This document shows positions 33,114 through 45,391 of a DNA stretch of 64,000 bases, piece by piece. Numbering within the stretch: the stretch's first letter is position 1; each line of letters starts with the position of its first letter. The notes under the pieces were generated by a model, which saw only the letters and a list, made by a program, of their open reading frames with translations, did not search any database and was not told where the DNA came from. Location of the stretch: NCBI GenBank assembly GCA_029961685.1, contig JARWKL010000009.1:32981708-33045707 (forward strand), read 5' to 3'. This stretch comes from Aristolochia californica. Lineage: Eukaryota; Streptophyta; Magnoliopsida; Piperales; Aristolochiaceae. The translations under genes were made by a program, and so were the position numbers.

Positions 33114-35120
33114 CTAACCCAATGCCTTCTCCAGCCATCTGGGTAATGCCAAAGAAGTCTTCATTCCAAGTCTGGTGAGGAATACAGCATATAGAATATG
33201 TAGCAAAAATATAAAGAACCCACAGTTCAGGAGAAGCTGTTTCAAGACAGTAAACATGAAGCAAAATTTCAGAACATTAAGTAATTAAAGAAAACTACCA
33301 AATCAAAAAGCAAATGTTTTGTCAAGAACTTACCAAACTTCCAAAAATAGCATAAATTGCATTCATGGAGGGAATAGTGTTAATGCCTAGAGCTGCCAGT
33401 ACGTAGGACAGCGAAGCATGGATGTTTATTGTGATCTGCCAAAGAAGATAATTAAGGACAAGATTATTTAGGGAATGAAACAAAACTGGAAGATAAAGAA
33501 AATCATAGCCTCACAATTGCAAGAATATTTTCTCGTATCAAGAATGAGGATAGCAAAACATAGCCCACTGCACCCATAGCTCGAACCTGCAAAAGAAATT
33601 CTTAAATTCCCTAATTTTACATGCATCTGTAGGTAAAGGAATTTCCAATCTTCAGGTAACAGACGTACAACTGTGCACAAAACAATTGAGATGCTCCAAC
33701 TTGTTTGCAACCTGAAACAAGAAAAGAACACTAAGGGCAATGAATGTAAAATAAGAATGCTCGATTCTCTAAAAGCAAAATCATACTATAACATAGTCAC
33801 CATTCCTGATTAAGAAAAACAATAATAGCAAGGAAAACAAACTTAGAAAAGAGTTCTTTTAATTCTTTCCTAACAATTGGCAAGTAGAGATGAAATTTGG
33901 GGAGAAAGAATACTATATGATGCCAATAAAAAAAGAATATTATATGATATTCCAGCCTATACCTCCACAAAGAACCCATCGCTAGACCAACCACTCCATG
34001 CATGAGCTGCAAATGAAATGGAATATGAGATAGTAAAGCAAAAAAAAAAAAAAAAAAAGGAAAATGGCAGAAACTGAGGCACAGGTTCAACAACAGGACC
34101 GAACCAAGAGATAGACAGCTTCCACCAAGTGCCAAAGATAATTGATAGAAAAAGCCAAAGAGAAGATGGGTCTTGCACATATCAGGAAACTTCAAAAGAA
34201 GATCATGCGGATAAAAATCTAGGACATGAGACCAACAAAGCTAAAGATTCACGTGAACAAATGTGACTCTTACCAAATAAGTTGAAGCTTTTACTGGTCC
34301 AGACAATGTGAGCAACAGCATAGCTGTTGCAACCTGAGCCAAGGAAGTAGAAAATGCAACTTGAGCGTAGATATTCATGGATTTGAGAACGAGTTTCTAA
34401 AAAACAAAATACTAAAAAAATGCAGGATAATGACACAAACCATAGTCTTTCTACCGGCAGCAAGACCCCATCTCAAGGAAGAGATTACAATCGGAAATGC
34501 GAAGAAACAGCCAAAGTAATTCTGAAAAATGTTGCTTAGCTCGAAATTAATCAGACAGAATAAGTCACAAATACAGAAAAGAACGAATTGACAATATATA
34601 CGCAAATTCATGCTAAAAGTGAGCAAATGTTTCAAGAACAACAAAGAGTTAGCATATCTGAAATAACATTACATCATCTAGTAATGGGGAGGATAGGAGA
34701 AAACGCTTAACCAGAAAAAAAAAAAAAAAAAAAAGAATTGAAAAAGAGATAGCTACACACCTCAATTGCGAGTGAATTGCTCAAGAAATAAGTCAATCCA
34801 GTGACGGCAGCAAACATGGCGCATTCCACCAGTCGCAGAGTTTTCTGATATACATCTCCGTCGGGTGCTAAATCCGATATCTGGGTCTCGCTGTCCGGGT
34901 CGGTGAAGCAGTCCGAAACGGAGGCAACCCTAGGGTTCGACAATTTTTGTATGGCCGAAGGTATCAAAGAAAAAGAGGTCGAAGAAACGGCATGGAATTT
35001 GGGAAAAGGGTGAGATGAAATTGAGAATCCGGAGAATAAGAAGGTGATTGATGGAGGAGAAAGAGAAGGGAGATAAGAATATTGGGAGGAGAGAGACGGA
35101 GGTTTGAGCTTAATACTCAT
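33114..35120 (-). CDS. DUF2232 integral membrane protein, probably plastid, eight exons
   Basis: Exons on the minus strand: 35120-34761, 34521-34441, 34333-34274, 34006-33963, 33711-33672, 33586-33515, 33435-33334, 33236-33114. They join in frame to 293 residues with GT-AG introns. The first 85 residues are rich in Ser, Pro and Phe, as in a chloroplast transit peptide. The conserved block follows: RLVECAMFAAVTGLTYFLSN, FPIVISSLRWGLAAGRKTM, AMLLLTLSGPVKASTYL, MHGVVGLAMGSLWR, AMGAVGYVLLSSFLIRENIL, ASLSYVLAALGINTIPSMNA and FIFLLHILYAVFLTRLGM. Five to seven hydrophobic segments are present. Related proteins occur in cyanobacteria, which supports a plastid location. Function is not established. 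Introns contain poly(A) runs on the plus strand near 34041 and 34715. Confidence 0.85.
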
Positions 35121-36087
35121 GGAGAGCTAGGAAAGACAGCGAAGCTGAACTCCAGCAAAGACGAGACAGACGGATTGAAGGCGGGAGCGGAGTGAGGGGA
35201 CTGTGGACAGACTTGACACTCGGTATGAAAACAAATCAGTGATCCAAACCCGACCCTTTGTTGAATATTTCTTATTCGATTTTGTTCATTTCGCATATGG
35301 TTCTAAATGGTTTAGTAAATCATATTGCAACTTCTGTTTGGTCCACCCATCCGATGCAAATGATGATTTTCAACCTCGTAGTGGTGACATTTTAAGACAT
35401 CTATTGATTGGGTTTTTCATGGTTTCCATTTTGTAGAAGAAACGAACTCCCACCCTCTCTCCTCACCCCGTCTCTCCCCCCCCCCCCCCCCTTTGCCAAA
35501 AGAGCTATTTTGTCAACTCACTTGTGCAATAGTGACATAGTTGATTGGCCAAGTCAATTGGGTTATGACCCTGTTCCACAAGTACAAGACTTCATCTAAC
35601 AAAAAAGCTTCGATGAACAACAGAGAACTTCAATTTGTGGGACGTTTTGTACAAAAAAGAATGACAATTTATCTAAGAAATTATGTCAAAAGAAAGCTCT
35701 GAGTCTATTTTTAAAGCCAACAAACTGTTCTCAATGCAATTTTTCTAGAGAAAGATATTAGCATTGGAAAAATCGAAGGTAAAGTTGGAGATATGTTACT
35801 TGTGGAAATTCGATTATTTAGCATCCATTCCTCTTTTTTGTCTCCATGTTTTTTGAGAAATTTCTAATTTTAATCTTCAAAATAATGTAAGGTTGGAGAT
35901 ATGTTAATCGTAAAATAATGGTAACGGAAACTGCATGTGAAATGGCTATTCCTGTATATGATATCAATGTACTTACGGATCTATACACCATATCTATTCA
36001 CACAAACACAAAGACAAATAGAACAACGGTTGTCAACTAAGTGAGCAGAAATTGGATTTCCACTTTGCTGAAAAAAACACACAGAAA
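35121..36087. other. intergenic region; no gene seen
   Basis: Contains the promoter side of the DUF2232 gene and the 3' side of the DUF1262 gene. A poly(C) run lies at about 35477-35491. Short open frames show no family resemblance. Confidence 0.4.
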
Positions 36088-37483
36088 CTACTCCCACTTA
36101 GATTCAAATCCATGGGTGTGCCTAAAATCATATGTTAGCACCAGATTCCCATCAATTCTCTTCAAAACAAACCTCTCCACTAACACATAACAACCATAAC
36201 TACTCCATCCACCCTTTCCCTTAAACTCCACCACTCTCTTAATCCTCTCCTCTCTCTCTTCCCTTTCAACCCAACCTCCCCTCTTTGCTTCCCATCGCAT
36301 TCTCTCTAGAACCGGTAAAGTCAGCCCCACACTCTTCTCTACTCCAGAGTTCTGAGTTCTGAACCACACCCATCCATCTCCCACGCTGATGTCTTGTGCC
36401 ATGACTTCCTCCTCCCCGCAAAGTCGAACTACTTCCCTTTGCAAACTTGTATTTACTGTCACAGCGTTTCCTTCATCATTGTCGCTGTTCTTGCACCCAA
36501 AAACCTGTTCCCAATACTGCTCCAGATTTATCTCATAGAAGATGGATCGCTCCATCTGATCCTTCGGAGCTGTTTCATCTTCCTTTATGAACATGAATGG
36601 GCAGTACCATCTGCCCACAGTCACGGACTTGGAACATTTACTGGAGATGGGAAAATCAAAATTTGGGTGGCCATTCCGGAGAGCAACATCTACGCCATTA
36701 ACTGGTTCTAGTGGAATTTGCAGTGAGGATGAAGTGTATACACTCCATCCTCTTCTCCTCAGAAAACGTGGAGGAAATCCGTCTGCAGCAATGGAACTGC
36801 CAATAAATCGAGCACTACGACGGCGTTCGATCTGCACCTGTTGATAGATATTGGTAAGGTCGAGGAACTGCGGTTTTGTGTCCTTGATGTAATTGCAGAA
36901 ACAACATGTGCCCATGTCCTCCTCCCTAGAACATGTACACGCTTTCCTGCAATAGGGATTAATACCCAAATCAGTTTGTCCATTTAGGATACCTCAGAAA
37001 AAATCAAATTAAATGGATGATGATGACATGGTGCATAAGAAGGGGCAAGCTCAAGAATCAAGATAAACTGAAGTGGTAGGCATCCAGTGTCAAAGGAAAT
37101 AATCTCACTAATTAAGAGGAAAGAAAAACAAGATCAAAACTGGCAAATCTAGCTTACCCTTTGTACTTCCCTTGTGCCCTTATGACATAGTATCGATTGG
37201 CTGATAAGGGCTGACCGATCACTGGAACAAAGAGGACCTTATCACGGTGAGTCGTCGAACTCTCTCCATGATTCTCAGTGTATGTAACAGTGAGAATTTT
37301 GTTTGAAGGGAACGGGAATTCTCTTATTCGATTATCTTTGCAGAGTCCGCAACAAGTTCTCGCCTCGACCTCCCATTCTTCGTCCGCTATCACAAGATAA
37401 CCCAAGTTAGGACCGTCCGGGGAAGACGCAGAGAGTGCCTCAGGAGACTTCATAAACATTGACAGAGGCCTTGTTACATACAT
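36088..37483 (-). CDS. DUF1262 family protein, two exons
   Basis: Exon 1 (37483-37158) and exon 2 (36946-36088) join through a GT-AG intron to 394 residues. Family features are MYVTRPLSMF at the start, GPNLGYLVIADEE, CCGLCKDNRI, LTVTYTENHGESS, LFVPVIGQPLSANRYYVIRA, CTCSREEDMGTCCFCNYI and GWVWFRTQN near the C-terminus. DUF1262 proteins are plant-specific and often form multigene families; no biochemical activity is established. I chose the ATG at 37483 because family members usually start MYVTRPLS. The frame stays open about 15 codons upstream to a possible splice acceptor (GCTGAACAG), so a further 5' exon cannot be excluded. Confidence 0.87.
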
Positions 37484-37906
37484 GTTGCCTGCAATGGAAG
37501 ATCTTGGAACTTCCTTTACCCGTCTCAAACAGATCTGTTCAGCAACAAAGTTGAATAAATATATAATTTTTGGAATAGATATTTATGATTAGATTAACAA
37601 ATATATCTTCGTCCAAAGTCGGCAAGACACTCTTTCTAGGAAATTTCTGTTGCAACTGTCTTAAAAGTTCAAAGCATCATATTAAATTATTATATTACCT
37701 CTTCCGACTTGCTAATCCATGTTCCGACGTCAAAACATGAGCTCGTTGTTTACGAAATTAGACTTGAAACATGTGAGATCCTTCTAACGCCCATGAATCA
37801 TACAAGTAGTTCGGTTTGAGCTTCCCTTCTCTCACTTGGGGCCTTTTTTGGAGCCCTAAGCTCGCCACTAGAATCGGGTCCCTCTGAAGGTGACAGCTTC
37901 AAATCA
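37484..37906. other. upstream region of the DUF1262 gene
   Basis: Non-coding apart from the short open extension described with the gene. It should contain the promoter. No distinct element is recognised. Confidence 0.35.
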
Positions 37907-38349
37907 ACATCTTATCAGAGACACGGTACCGTGATTGATGGTTATCCCTGGGAAGAAACCATAAAAAGTATTCAGAACTGCCAAATCGGATAGAGTAGAA
38001 AGAACTCTGAAGCTTCATCGGTTGAAATTTCTTCCACCCATCCGATCAAGACGCGGTATCGTGATTGAAGATTTAAACCACATGACACAGAGTTGCGGGG
38101 TTATCCCTGGGAAGAAACCATGAAAAGTAATCTGCCAAATCGGATAGAGTAGAAGGAAGTCTGAAGCTTCATGAGTTGAAATTTCTTCCACCCATCCTAT
38201 CAAGACACGGTATCGTGATTGAAGATTTAAACCACGTGACACAGAGTTGCGGGGTTATCCCTGGGAAGAAACCATGAAAAGTAATCTGCCAAATCGGATA
38301 GAGTAGAAAGAAGTCTGAAGCTTCATCAGTTGAAATTTCTTTCAACCAT
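37907..38349. repeat. tandem repeat, 154-bp unit, almost three copies
   Basis: Full units start at 38041 and 38195, preceded by a partial unit from about 37907. Each contains GACACGGTATCGTGATTGA, GGTTATCCCTGGGAAGAAAC, CCAAATCGGATAGAGTAGAA and GAAGCTTCATCRGTTGAAAT. The two full copies differ at few positions; the first is more diverged and lacks about 20 bp. It lies about 420 bp upstream of the DUF1262 start. Confidence 0.92.
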
Positions 38350-38437
38350 CCTGTCATTTTGCTTATTGCCGCCTCGTCTGCAGAGTAGCTTTACTTACAT
38401 ATATTTATTACGGAGAACCTCGCTGATAGCTTCTTAT

Positions 38438-39480
38438 CATTTCATTACCTTCGATTTAATATAATAAACATATTTTAATGTAATTAATACCTTACATTAT
38501 CTATTTAAGATATTATTTTATATTTTAAAAATATTTGTTTTTATTTTAAATTATTTGTTGGACATATTTTATTACCTTCTTTTTTATAATAATAAAATAT
38601 TAAATACATTAATTAATTAATTTAAAATTTATATTCTAATCTATTTAAAGCATTTCATTACAGATTTTAGATATTTTAAAATTTTAAAAATGTTTGAAAA
38701 ATATTTTAGTTTTTAAAAATCTTATTTTTCGGTACATGTTTTATTGTCTTCTATTTTTTTAATAAAATATAAATTTTGTATATTCATAATTAAAAATCGT
38801 ATTCTAATCTATTAAACACCTTTCATTATCAATATAAGATATTTTCAAAATTTTAAATATTTTAAAACTATATTTTAGTTTTCAAAAATATTATTTGTCG
38901 CTACTCTTTTTATTACCTTATGTTTATAATAATAAAAAATAAAATTAGAATATTAATTAATTAAAAATATTACTTTTATATTTTATTATTGTGAATAAAA
39001 GATATTACAAAGTGTATCAACAAATAAGATTTTTAAAAATAAAAAAATTATAATATATTTTATAAATTATAAAATATCTGAAATAGATAAGGAAAGGTGT
39101 AAATTATATTAAAATTTTTTATAAATAATTAATATAATTTTTTTATATTTTATTACAAAAAATAGAATGTAATGAAACGTTACCAATCAATGACATTTTT
39201 TTCAAAAACTACAATAATTTATTTAAATTATTTTTAAAATTAAAAAATATCTTAAATTGATAATAAAAGGTAAGAATATGATTTTTTAATTAATTAATAT
39301 AAAAATATTATATTTTTTAATTATAAAAAAAGAAGGTTAAAATTACTTTTTACAAAATATTGTATTAAATTAAATAATATCTTAAATTGATAATGTAAGG
39401 TATTAATTACATCAGAATTTTTTTTTAAAATAATTAATAAACAAATTTTAAATTTTAAATATTTTAAATAGTAGGTAATG
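38438..39480. repeat. AT-rich imperfect inverted repeat (fold-back), about 1 kb
   Basis: The left arm reads CATTTCATTACCTTC, then GTAATTAATACCTTACATTA and TTTAAGATATTATTT. The right arm has the reverse complements in matching order (AATAATATCTTAAATTGATA, TAATGTAAGGTATTAATTAC, GTAGGTAATGAAAT at 39380-39480). Inner segments near 38815 and 39250 pair in the same way. The composition is over 80 percent AT. It may be a decayed MITE or fold-back element; no target duplication was established. Confidence 0.6.
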
Positions 39481-40150
39481 AAATATGTATGATTTTTAAA
39501 ATAAAAAATTAATATTTTGAAATTATAAAATAACTTAAATAAATAATGAAAGGACAATGAGAGAAAAATGCATGGTAACATGGCATATTGATGATGAGGC
39601 ATGATGATATGTCATATTTTTTCTAATGACATAATGTTTGTGCCTTTTGGTGCTGATTTGGCATGATGACATGGCACCACATATGCGATCAAAGTTGACG
39701 CGTTGTCTTAGGTTGTACATATGTAAAGTTGATTAGTCAAAGTTAAGTATTTTTTATATTAAGTTTAAAAGTTGGTTATTTTTATTAATATTTCTATTTC
39801 GCAACATGATGTGGACTTTCTCCATATCTATTTGTGTCACGTGCAAGAATCATGGCGTGACATTTTGATCCGACCCGAATTAGAACTAAACCAAACTCGA
39901 GTTTTAAATAGGTCGTGTTTATTCATGTGATCCTATTATTAATTGAGTTAGATTAAGGGTTTAATGCCGAGGTCTCTTAGTTTCTGATTTAATTGACCAG
40001 AATAACAAAAATCAGACTGAATTGCTCTACTTCATTGATATAGATTAGATTAAATACTTTTGTTCTAAAACTTTTACTAAAAATAATTTTTTTTTCTAAT
40101 CTACCAAAAGAATTATTCTTTAAGATTTAATTTCCTTTCGTTTTCAATAG
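39481..40150. other. non-coding AT-rich sequence
   Basis: Contains repeated short ATGACATGGCA-like phrases near 39570-39680. No gene or defined element is seen. Confidence 0.35.
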
Positions 40151-40629
40151 TATTAGGGTTATAAAACATTATCTCCCCCAATATATTTGTTCTAGATCAG
40201 AGAGGTAGGGGATAATTCTTCCATTTTTTTGCTAGGGGGGGGAACCCTTCCCTTCTCTTTATTTGTTACAAAGGGATGGAGAACAGGGAGGGGGACCGCC
40301 GCCCCTCCCCATCTACAGCCTAAGAGATCCGAGGGGTTTGTGAATTGTGATTGTAGGAAGTGAATCAGAGATGAATAATTCTCGGTTATGTGAGGGTTTT
40401 GTCAATCGGGAAGGTAGCTTTCGGAGCTAACTACGAGAAACTTCAAGTTTTTACTGTGATCTTCTTCTAGTTTGGGCGACGGGTCTCGAGGGTTATGAAG
40501 ATTTTGTGCAACTGCAGCAGATAATAATTGAATCGGTTAAACATTTTTTCTGGTCTCTGGAATTTGTTTATAATTTCTGGTTGTGATGAATTTGTTTCTG
40601 AAAATCGATCACAACAGGTATCATAGCAA
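40151..40629 (+). mobile_element. probable LTR end with primer-binding site (retrotransposon relic)
   Basis: The sequence ending GATCGATCACAACA (to 40616) is followed directly by GGTATCATAGCAA (40617-40629), close to the tRNA-iMet primer site TGGTATCAGAGCA. This is the expected junction of a 5' LTR and internal region on the plus strand. The left border is a guess. No coding interior follows; the next sequence leads to the BAHD gene. Confidence 0.35.
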
Positions 40630-41366
40630 TCGCCAAAATCGTAAGTCGGTGAACACACCTACCTGTTTACCGATTAAGAAGCTCCAAAGCGAAAAATAAC
40701 CAGAGGGTAACGGTTCTGACTTTTTGAGTTCTAATAAGACTAGCCAAAAGTATTTCACAAATGGACAGCGACTGCCATTAATGAGACGTCAGAGAAAAAC
40801 AAAAGAACCGGGCGGGAGAGACAAGAACTAGACTTCTTCTACTAGGACTCATCTCCAGGTCACTCCAGGAATCCTATCTTTGGCAATTGTTTAGTTCAAC
40901 TTTGATTCGAAGTCTTCTTAAACTAAATCTCAGAAACTACTACTGTTACAAGAAGATAACTGATAGCCAGCATTCAGCAGCCCACAGTTTGACTCATTCA
41001 CAATGATTCAAGAAAGGGTACGGGCCTGTAGGAAGCCTCTCAGTTCTGAAGGAGACTTTTGCCGTTCTCAAGCTCTATTTTACTTGAAAGTGTTAGATTT
41101 TCTGATTTTGTTTTTTCCCCAACCAACTCCTTTAATGAGTTTATGTTTTCTGCAGTACACAGTGGACTGAGCTAAAGCTGAGTGAAACAGAGCGGGAAGC
41201 TTCCGAGTCACTTCTAGTACTGCATTTGCATCACTTCCTTATCCGTAAACTGGCTAATGTCAGTACTATTTCATCGTATTCTTTCATTTTCCACAGAAAA
41301 ACCAGCTTCAAGGTCGTCAGAGGAAGAAAACTTTGTTTGTTTCAATCAGACATGCAGCATCTACGC
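40630..41366 (+). promoter_or_regulatory. upstream region of the BAHD gene
   Basis: Non-coding, about 0.74 kb, between the LTR relic and the TATA box. No recognised operator or repeat. Confidence 0.35.
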
Positions 41367-41373
41367 TATAAAA
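41367..41373 (+). promoter_or_regulatory. TATA box of the BAHD acyltransferase gene
   Basis: TATAAAA at 41367-41373, 53 bp upstream of the ATG at 41426. With transcription starting about 30 bp downstream, the 5' leader would be only some 25-30 bases. Confidence 0.55.
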
Positions 41374-41425
41374 TGCAGCAGAAAGACATGAAAGAAACTA
41401 AGAGAGAAAGCAAACCACCAGAGAG

Positions 41426-42727
41426 ATGGAAGTTCGAGTGCACAACTCCATAGTCATCTCTCAGAAACAGATCCATGCCAAGGTTACGAAGATAGCGCTC
41501 ACTGTCTTTGACAGATTGGCGTCTGACATGCACATAGGGGTTGTCTATTCCTTCAAGCCTCCCATGGCAACCAACGCTGCACTGATAGACGGACTCACAA
41601 GGACTCTGGTGCACTTCCCTACTCTCGCTGGCCACCTAGGTGAGGATGAGGACGGTCGACCGAGTGTTATACTGGGTGACCATACTGAAGGAGGCGTTCT
41701 GGTGGTGGAAGCTATGGCAGCATCCAATCTAGAGGATCATCTCCCCTTAACACCCTCCAGGAATCTGAAGAACTTGTACCCTCCCCTTGAAGATGCAGTT
41801 CACTTGCTTCAAGTTCAAATCAACCGCTTTGCATGCGGTGGCCTGATATTGGGAATAACAGCCCACCACCGCATCGCCGATGGCCAATCCATGAGCTATT
41901 TCTTCACTACGTGGGGAAAGTCTGTGCGAGGACTACAGTTGGATCAACTTCCCGTTTATGATCACGACTGGCTCTTGCACCGCGAACCCCCGATCTGCAA
42001 GTTTCGTCACTGGATCGACGAATTTGTCCCCCTTGCAGAACTACCAACTGTGCTACCCAAAGCTCCACCCGAACCCAGAAACCTGGATAATGTGCTAGTT
42101 CACTATTCGGTCAAGTTCATCAGCGAGCTCAAAGGTCGTGCACCGGTGAACGCAAAATTTTCCAGGTTTGATGTGTTAATGGGACACCTGTGGAAGAAGA
42201 TTACAGTGGCACGGGGTTTGTACCCTGAAGACGTTACCCAAGTGAGGATAGCCATAAACGGCAGGCCAAGGTTGTCTGCTCCGATTGTTCCGACTAAATA
42301 CTTCGGTAACCTGGTTCTAAACGCCTTCCCAAGGGCAAAGGTCAGATATTTGGAGGAATTCACTGTCAACGAATCAGCCCAGTTGGTGAAGGACTCGGTT
42401 AGGCAGATCGGAGAGGCGTATTTCCAATCCTTCATTGATTTTGGAGCCATCAACAAAGGCAAAGAGTTGGTGCCTGTGTCAGACCTGGAAAGGGGCGTTT
42501 TGAGTCCTAATCTGGAGGTGGATAGCTGGCTAGGGTTTGATTTTCATAAGATGGATTTTGGTGGTGGAGGCTTGTGCGCATTTCTTCCCAGCTGGGTGCC
42601 TGTGGAAGGCGTGGTGATATTCATGCCTTCACTTCATGAAGACGATAAAGGAGGGATTGATGTTGTAGTCACTCTGTTGGAAGAACATGCTAAGGTTTTT
42701 CGACTCATCTCCCACTCACTGGGTTAG
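41426..42727 (+). CDS. BAHD acyltransferase, agmatine/tryptamine hydroxycinnamoyltransferase type
   Basis: Single exon of 433 residues, the normal BAHD length. BAHD enzymes transfer acyl groups from CoA thioesters to alcohols or amines in the cytosol. The catalytic HxxxD motif is at H148-D152 (AHHRIADGQS). The usual DFGWG structural motif reads DFGGG (377-381), as in the agmatine coumaroyltransferase and related N-acyltransferase branch. The N-terminus VHNSIVISQKQIHAK and the block NAFPRAKV also fit that branch, so an amine acceptor giving a hydroxycinnamic acid amide is the best guess. These amides are often defence compounds. Substrates cannot be fixed from sequence. A TATA box lies 53 bp upstream. 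Confidence 0.88.
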   Translation: MEVRVHNSIVISQKQIHAKVTKIALTVFDRLASDMHIGVVYSFKPPMATNAALIDGLTRTLVHFPTLAGHLGEDEDGRPSVILGDHTEGGVLVVEAMAASNLEDHLPLTPSRNLKNLYPPLEDAVHLLQVQINRFACGGLILGITAHHRIADGQSMSYFFTTWGKSVRGLQLDQLPVYDHDWLLHREPPICKFRHWIDEFVPLAELPTVLPKAPPEPRNLDNVLVHYSVKFISELKGRAPVNAKFSRFDVLMGHLWKKITVARGLYPEDVTQVRIAINGRPRLSAPIVPTKYFGNLVLNAFPRAKVRYLEEFTVNESAQLVKDSVRQIGEAYFQSFIDFGAINKGKELVPVSDLERGVLSPNLEVDSWLGFDFHKMDFGGGGLCAFLPSWVPVEGVVIFMPSLHEDDKGGIDVVVTLLEEHAKVFRLISHSLG

Positions 42728-45391
42728 TGGTGTCTCGTTTCAAACCTAGATTAGATGAAGGAAGATGAATAAGTTCACCAGAATAAGTGCAGAAGGGTGG
42801 CTCTTTATATTATAATGACTAGAGTTAGTAATTCCATAATGGCTTAATTGGGAAGATTATTTAGTCGTATTAAATGTGTTTTAGGAGAAATTTGGAAAGA
42901 TCCATGATGTTGGTGACACTTTATTTGCTGCCATTTTATGTGATTTTTATATTATGCTTTATAAATAATTTTTTTTATAATATTAATTTTAATTGGTAAA
43001 TAGAAGTCTATCAATAGAATTTAATATTTATACATATTTTAGTTTTTAGTTTTATATAATTTTAATCATTAATTTTTTTAAAATATTTTCATGTGGGTAG
43101 TTTTAATGACTAATTTTCTCATTTTCAAGTGGGTAAGATTTGAACTAATGTTGAAGAGACTTGAGCACCACCGGCTTGAGAATTAGTTTAACTCAATCGG
43201 GTCTAACAGATCCGCTTAATTGGCCCACATCATGCAGACATGTCCAGTAGGAGGAATCCTACAGGACAGGAGTTCATCTTCAGAACCCAGAAAAAATGTT
43301 TCTTAACCCGTATCAGTGCTCTTCATCATTTCCACCTACAGTACTTTTAGCAAAATGTAGGACATTATCATGCACTCACATCCATCTCCTCCCATAATTT
43401 AATCTGAAACCCAGAAATGATCGATTAAAAATTCTCATCAAGGTCTACTTTTTGTTTTTTTGTTTTTGTTAATATTGATGCATTGCCTTCAGGCGTGCTT
43501 GACTGTGTGTCTGCATGCTATTCATCATTGTTGCAAGAGCCATGCTCGTTGAGATTGAGGAAAAGGAGAGCTGCGAGAAGTAAGCAGAAGCACAAAAGCT
43601 GTTTGATGAAATGACGATGTCGTTCTTGCCTTGATAGGGGTCATAACTGTTGGACAAACGAAGGTGTGAAATCTCTGCAACTGCTTAAATTCAGTAAATT
43701 TTGACCGTTTTGATAAAGAATTGAAGCTGTTGGCTTACCAAATACTTGCAAATGATGATGCACATTATCAGAGGAGCACACTGAAGGAATAGGAGTAACA
43801 GGACACATCATTGTTTGATGTGAGAAAGCATTAATTCGTAAGAATAGTGCCGACTGCTTTGTCAATCTTTTTTAACGCTCTCTTTGATCTAAAACCAGAA
43901 GAAAGTATTTCTCGTTTCTCAGTTTTAATCTCCATCAGCAAAGTTTCTTGTAGTTTCTTTTCTGCTGTCAGCAATATATTAACGAGACATTTTAACTGTA
44001 CAAAGCCCCATAAAGAGCAGTACATAGTACTTTTTTTTAATGGCCTAACGGGATTCGGCTTGTGAGCACAATCAATGAATCAAATGATAAGAGTGTCCGA
44101 CAACATTGAAACATTTACTCACACTTCTATAATGGCAGATTGTAACGTCTAGGAATGTCGAAGCTTGTCTAGCCTTTTCCTTCTGTCAACAACCCCTTTA
44201 CCGGTTCTTGTTGGATGAACAGAGAACAACCTCTTTTACCGTCTAAGACTACATGCACTGGATAGATTTTTTTTCTTTTTTGTTTGGGTTTTGTTCACCC
44301 ATACTAATTCTTTTCTGGGTAGTTCGTGAAGGGGATTGAAGCTGTACAAGATATAAGCAGCGGCCACTGAGCAGTGACAACTGACAAGAGTGAGGCATTT
44401 GTGTGAGTGAAAAGCCACATCAAAGGCGTTGAAAATTTTGCATCTGGCATTGGTCGGAGGGAGAAGAGAGAGGTAGACAAGAGGGGAATTTGGAGAAGGA
44501 AAGAAAAGGAGTGGGGTCAGTAGAGTGTTCGTCAATGCAAGCTTGTCCACCACTTCACTCAATTTCGTCGTCCACCGGGAATTGGCTCTCTTCAGTCCCC
44601 TGCATGCCATGATCGCACTTTGCAGTCGCTGTGCCTTGCATCACTCGATTAAGCCATCAGCTGCACCTTCAAGCGTAAAGGTGACGCTTCTGCTTTCTCT
44701 CTCTTTCACTTTGCATGCTTTGTAGGCTTTTGATTGCGACTCTTGAAGGCCTTCGATTGTTCCTTGTGAAGTCTTAAGTTGTTCTCCTCTTCAAAAGAAG
44801 CAAACCCATCTGTCTATTCTGCTCTATGGCTCTTCGTCTCTCTGTCTCTGCTCGGTGTTCTTGAACAACTACTGCTTCTCTGGAAGCTCTTAGTTCTGCT
44901 CAGTCAGCTTGGAGAAGATACCCATCTTCCCTCCTCTAGAATTTAAGTTTTTACAGCTGTGAAAGTAACGATTCTGTTTCTTTTCCGGTGATTTTTTAAC
45001 TGGAGCAATCACAGTTTATTTGCCTCCATCTCCATGGTCACAGGCTTTTAGCTCCTGGTTGCCCTTCTTTTGAGGAATTAGTCTCCAACTTTCCTCTTCC
45101 ATAGTTCTTTTTGCTTTCCGCAATCTCGTCTTTATTCCAAACTCCCCTTAAAAGAAGATACGTCTTCACTGATCCCCAACCATCAAATCCTTTCCCTGTC
45201 AACCCTGTCGGAGGCTTAAGATCTACCGTTCCCTGTTTTCTGGGCTTTCTACTAATTTTTTTTTCCCACTTGCTTACAAATTCGCAGTTGATACTCCGTT
45301 TTTGAAGTTTTCTTGGTTCAGTCTCGAGGATCCTTCTCCGGCCTTTGGTGCCTTTTCATTGAAGGTGAAAGACTTGGACTAGAGAAACACC
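42728..45391. other. intergenic region and probable 5' leader of the OCTOPUS-like gene
   Basis: AT-rich sequence lies at 42950-43110. Short frames on both strands (43469-43865 and 44236-44725) have no recognised domain. From about 44500 to 45391 the plus strand is TC-rich, like a plant 5' leader. No second gene can be supported. Confidence 0.4.

Noticed and set aside
43469..44610. Possible small minus-strand gene
   Set aside because: Three short frames without shared domain, convincing splice sites or family similarity.
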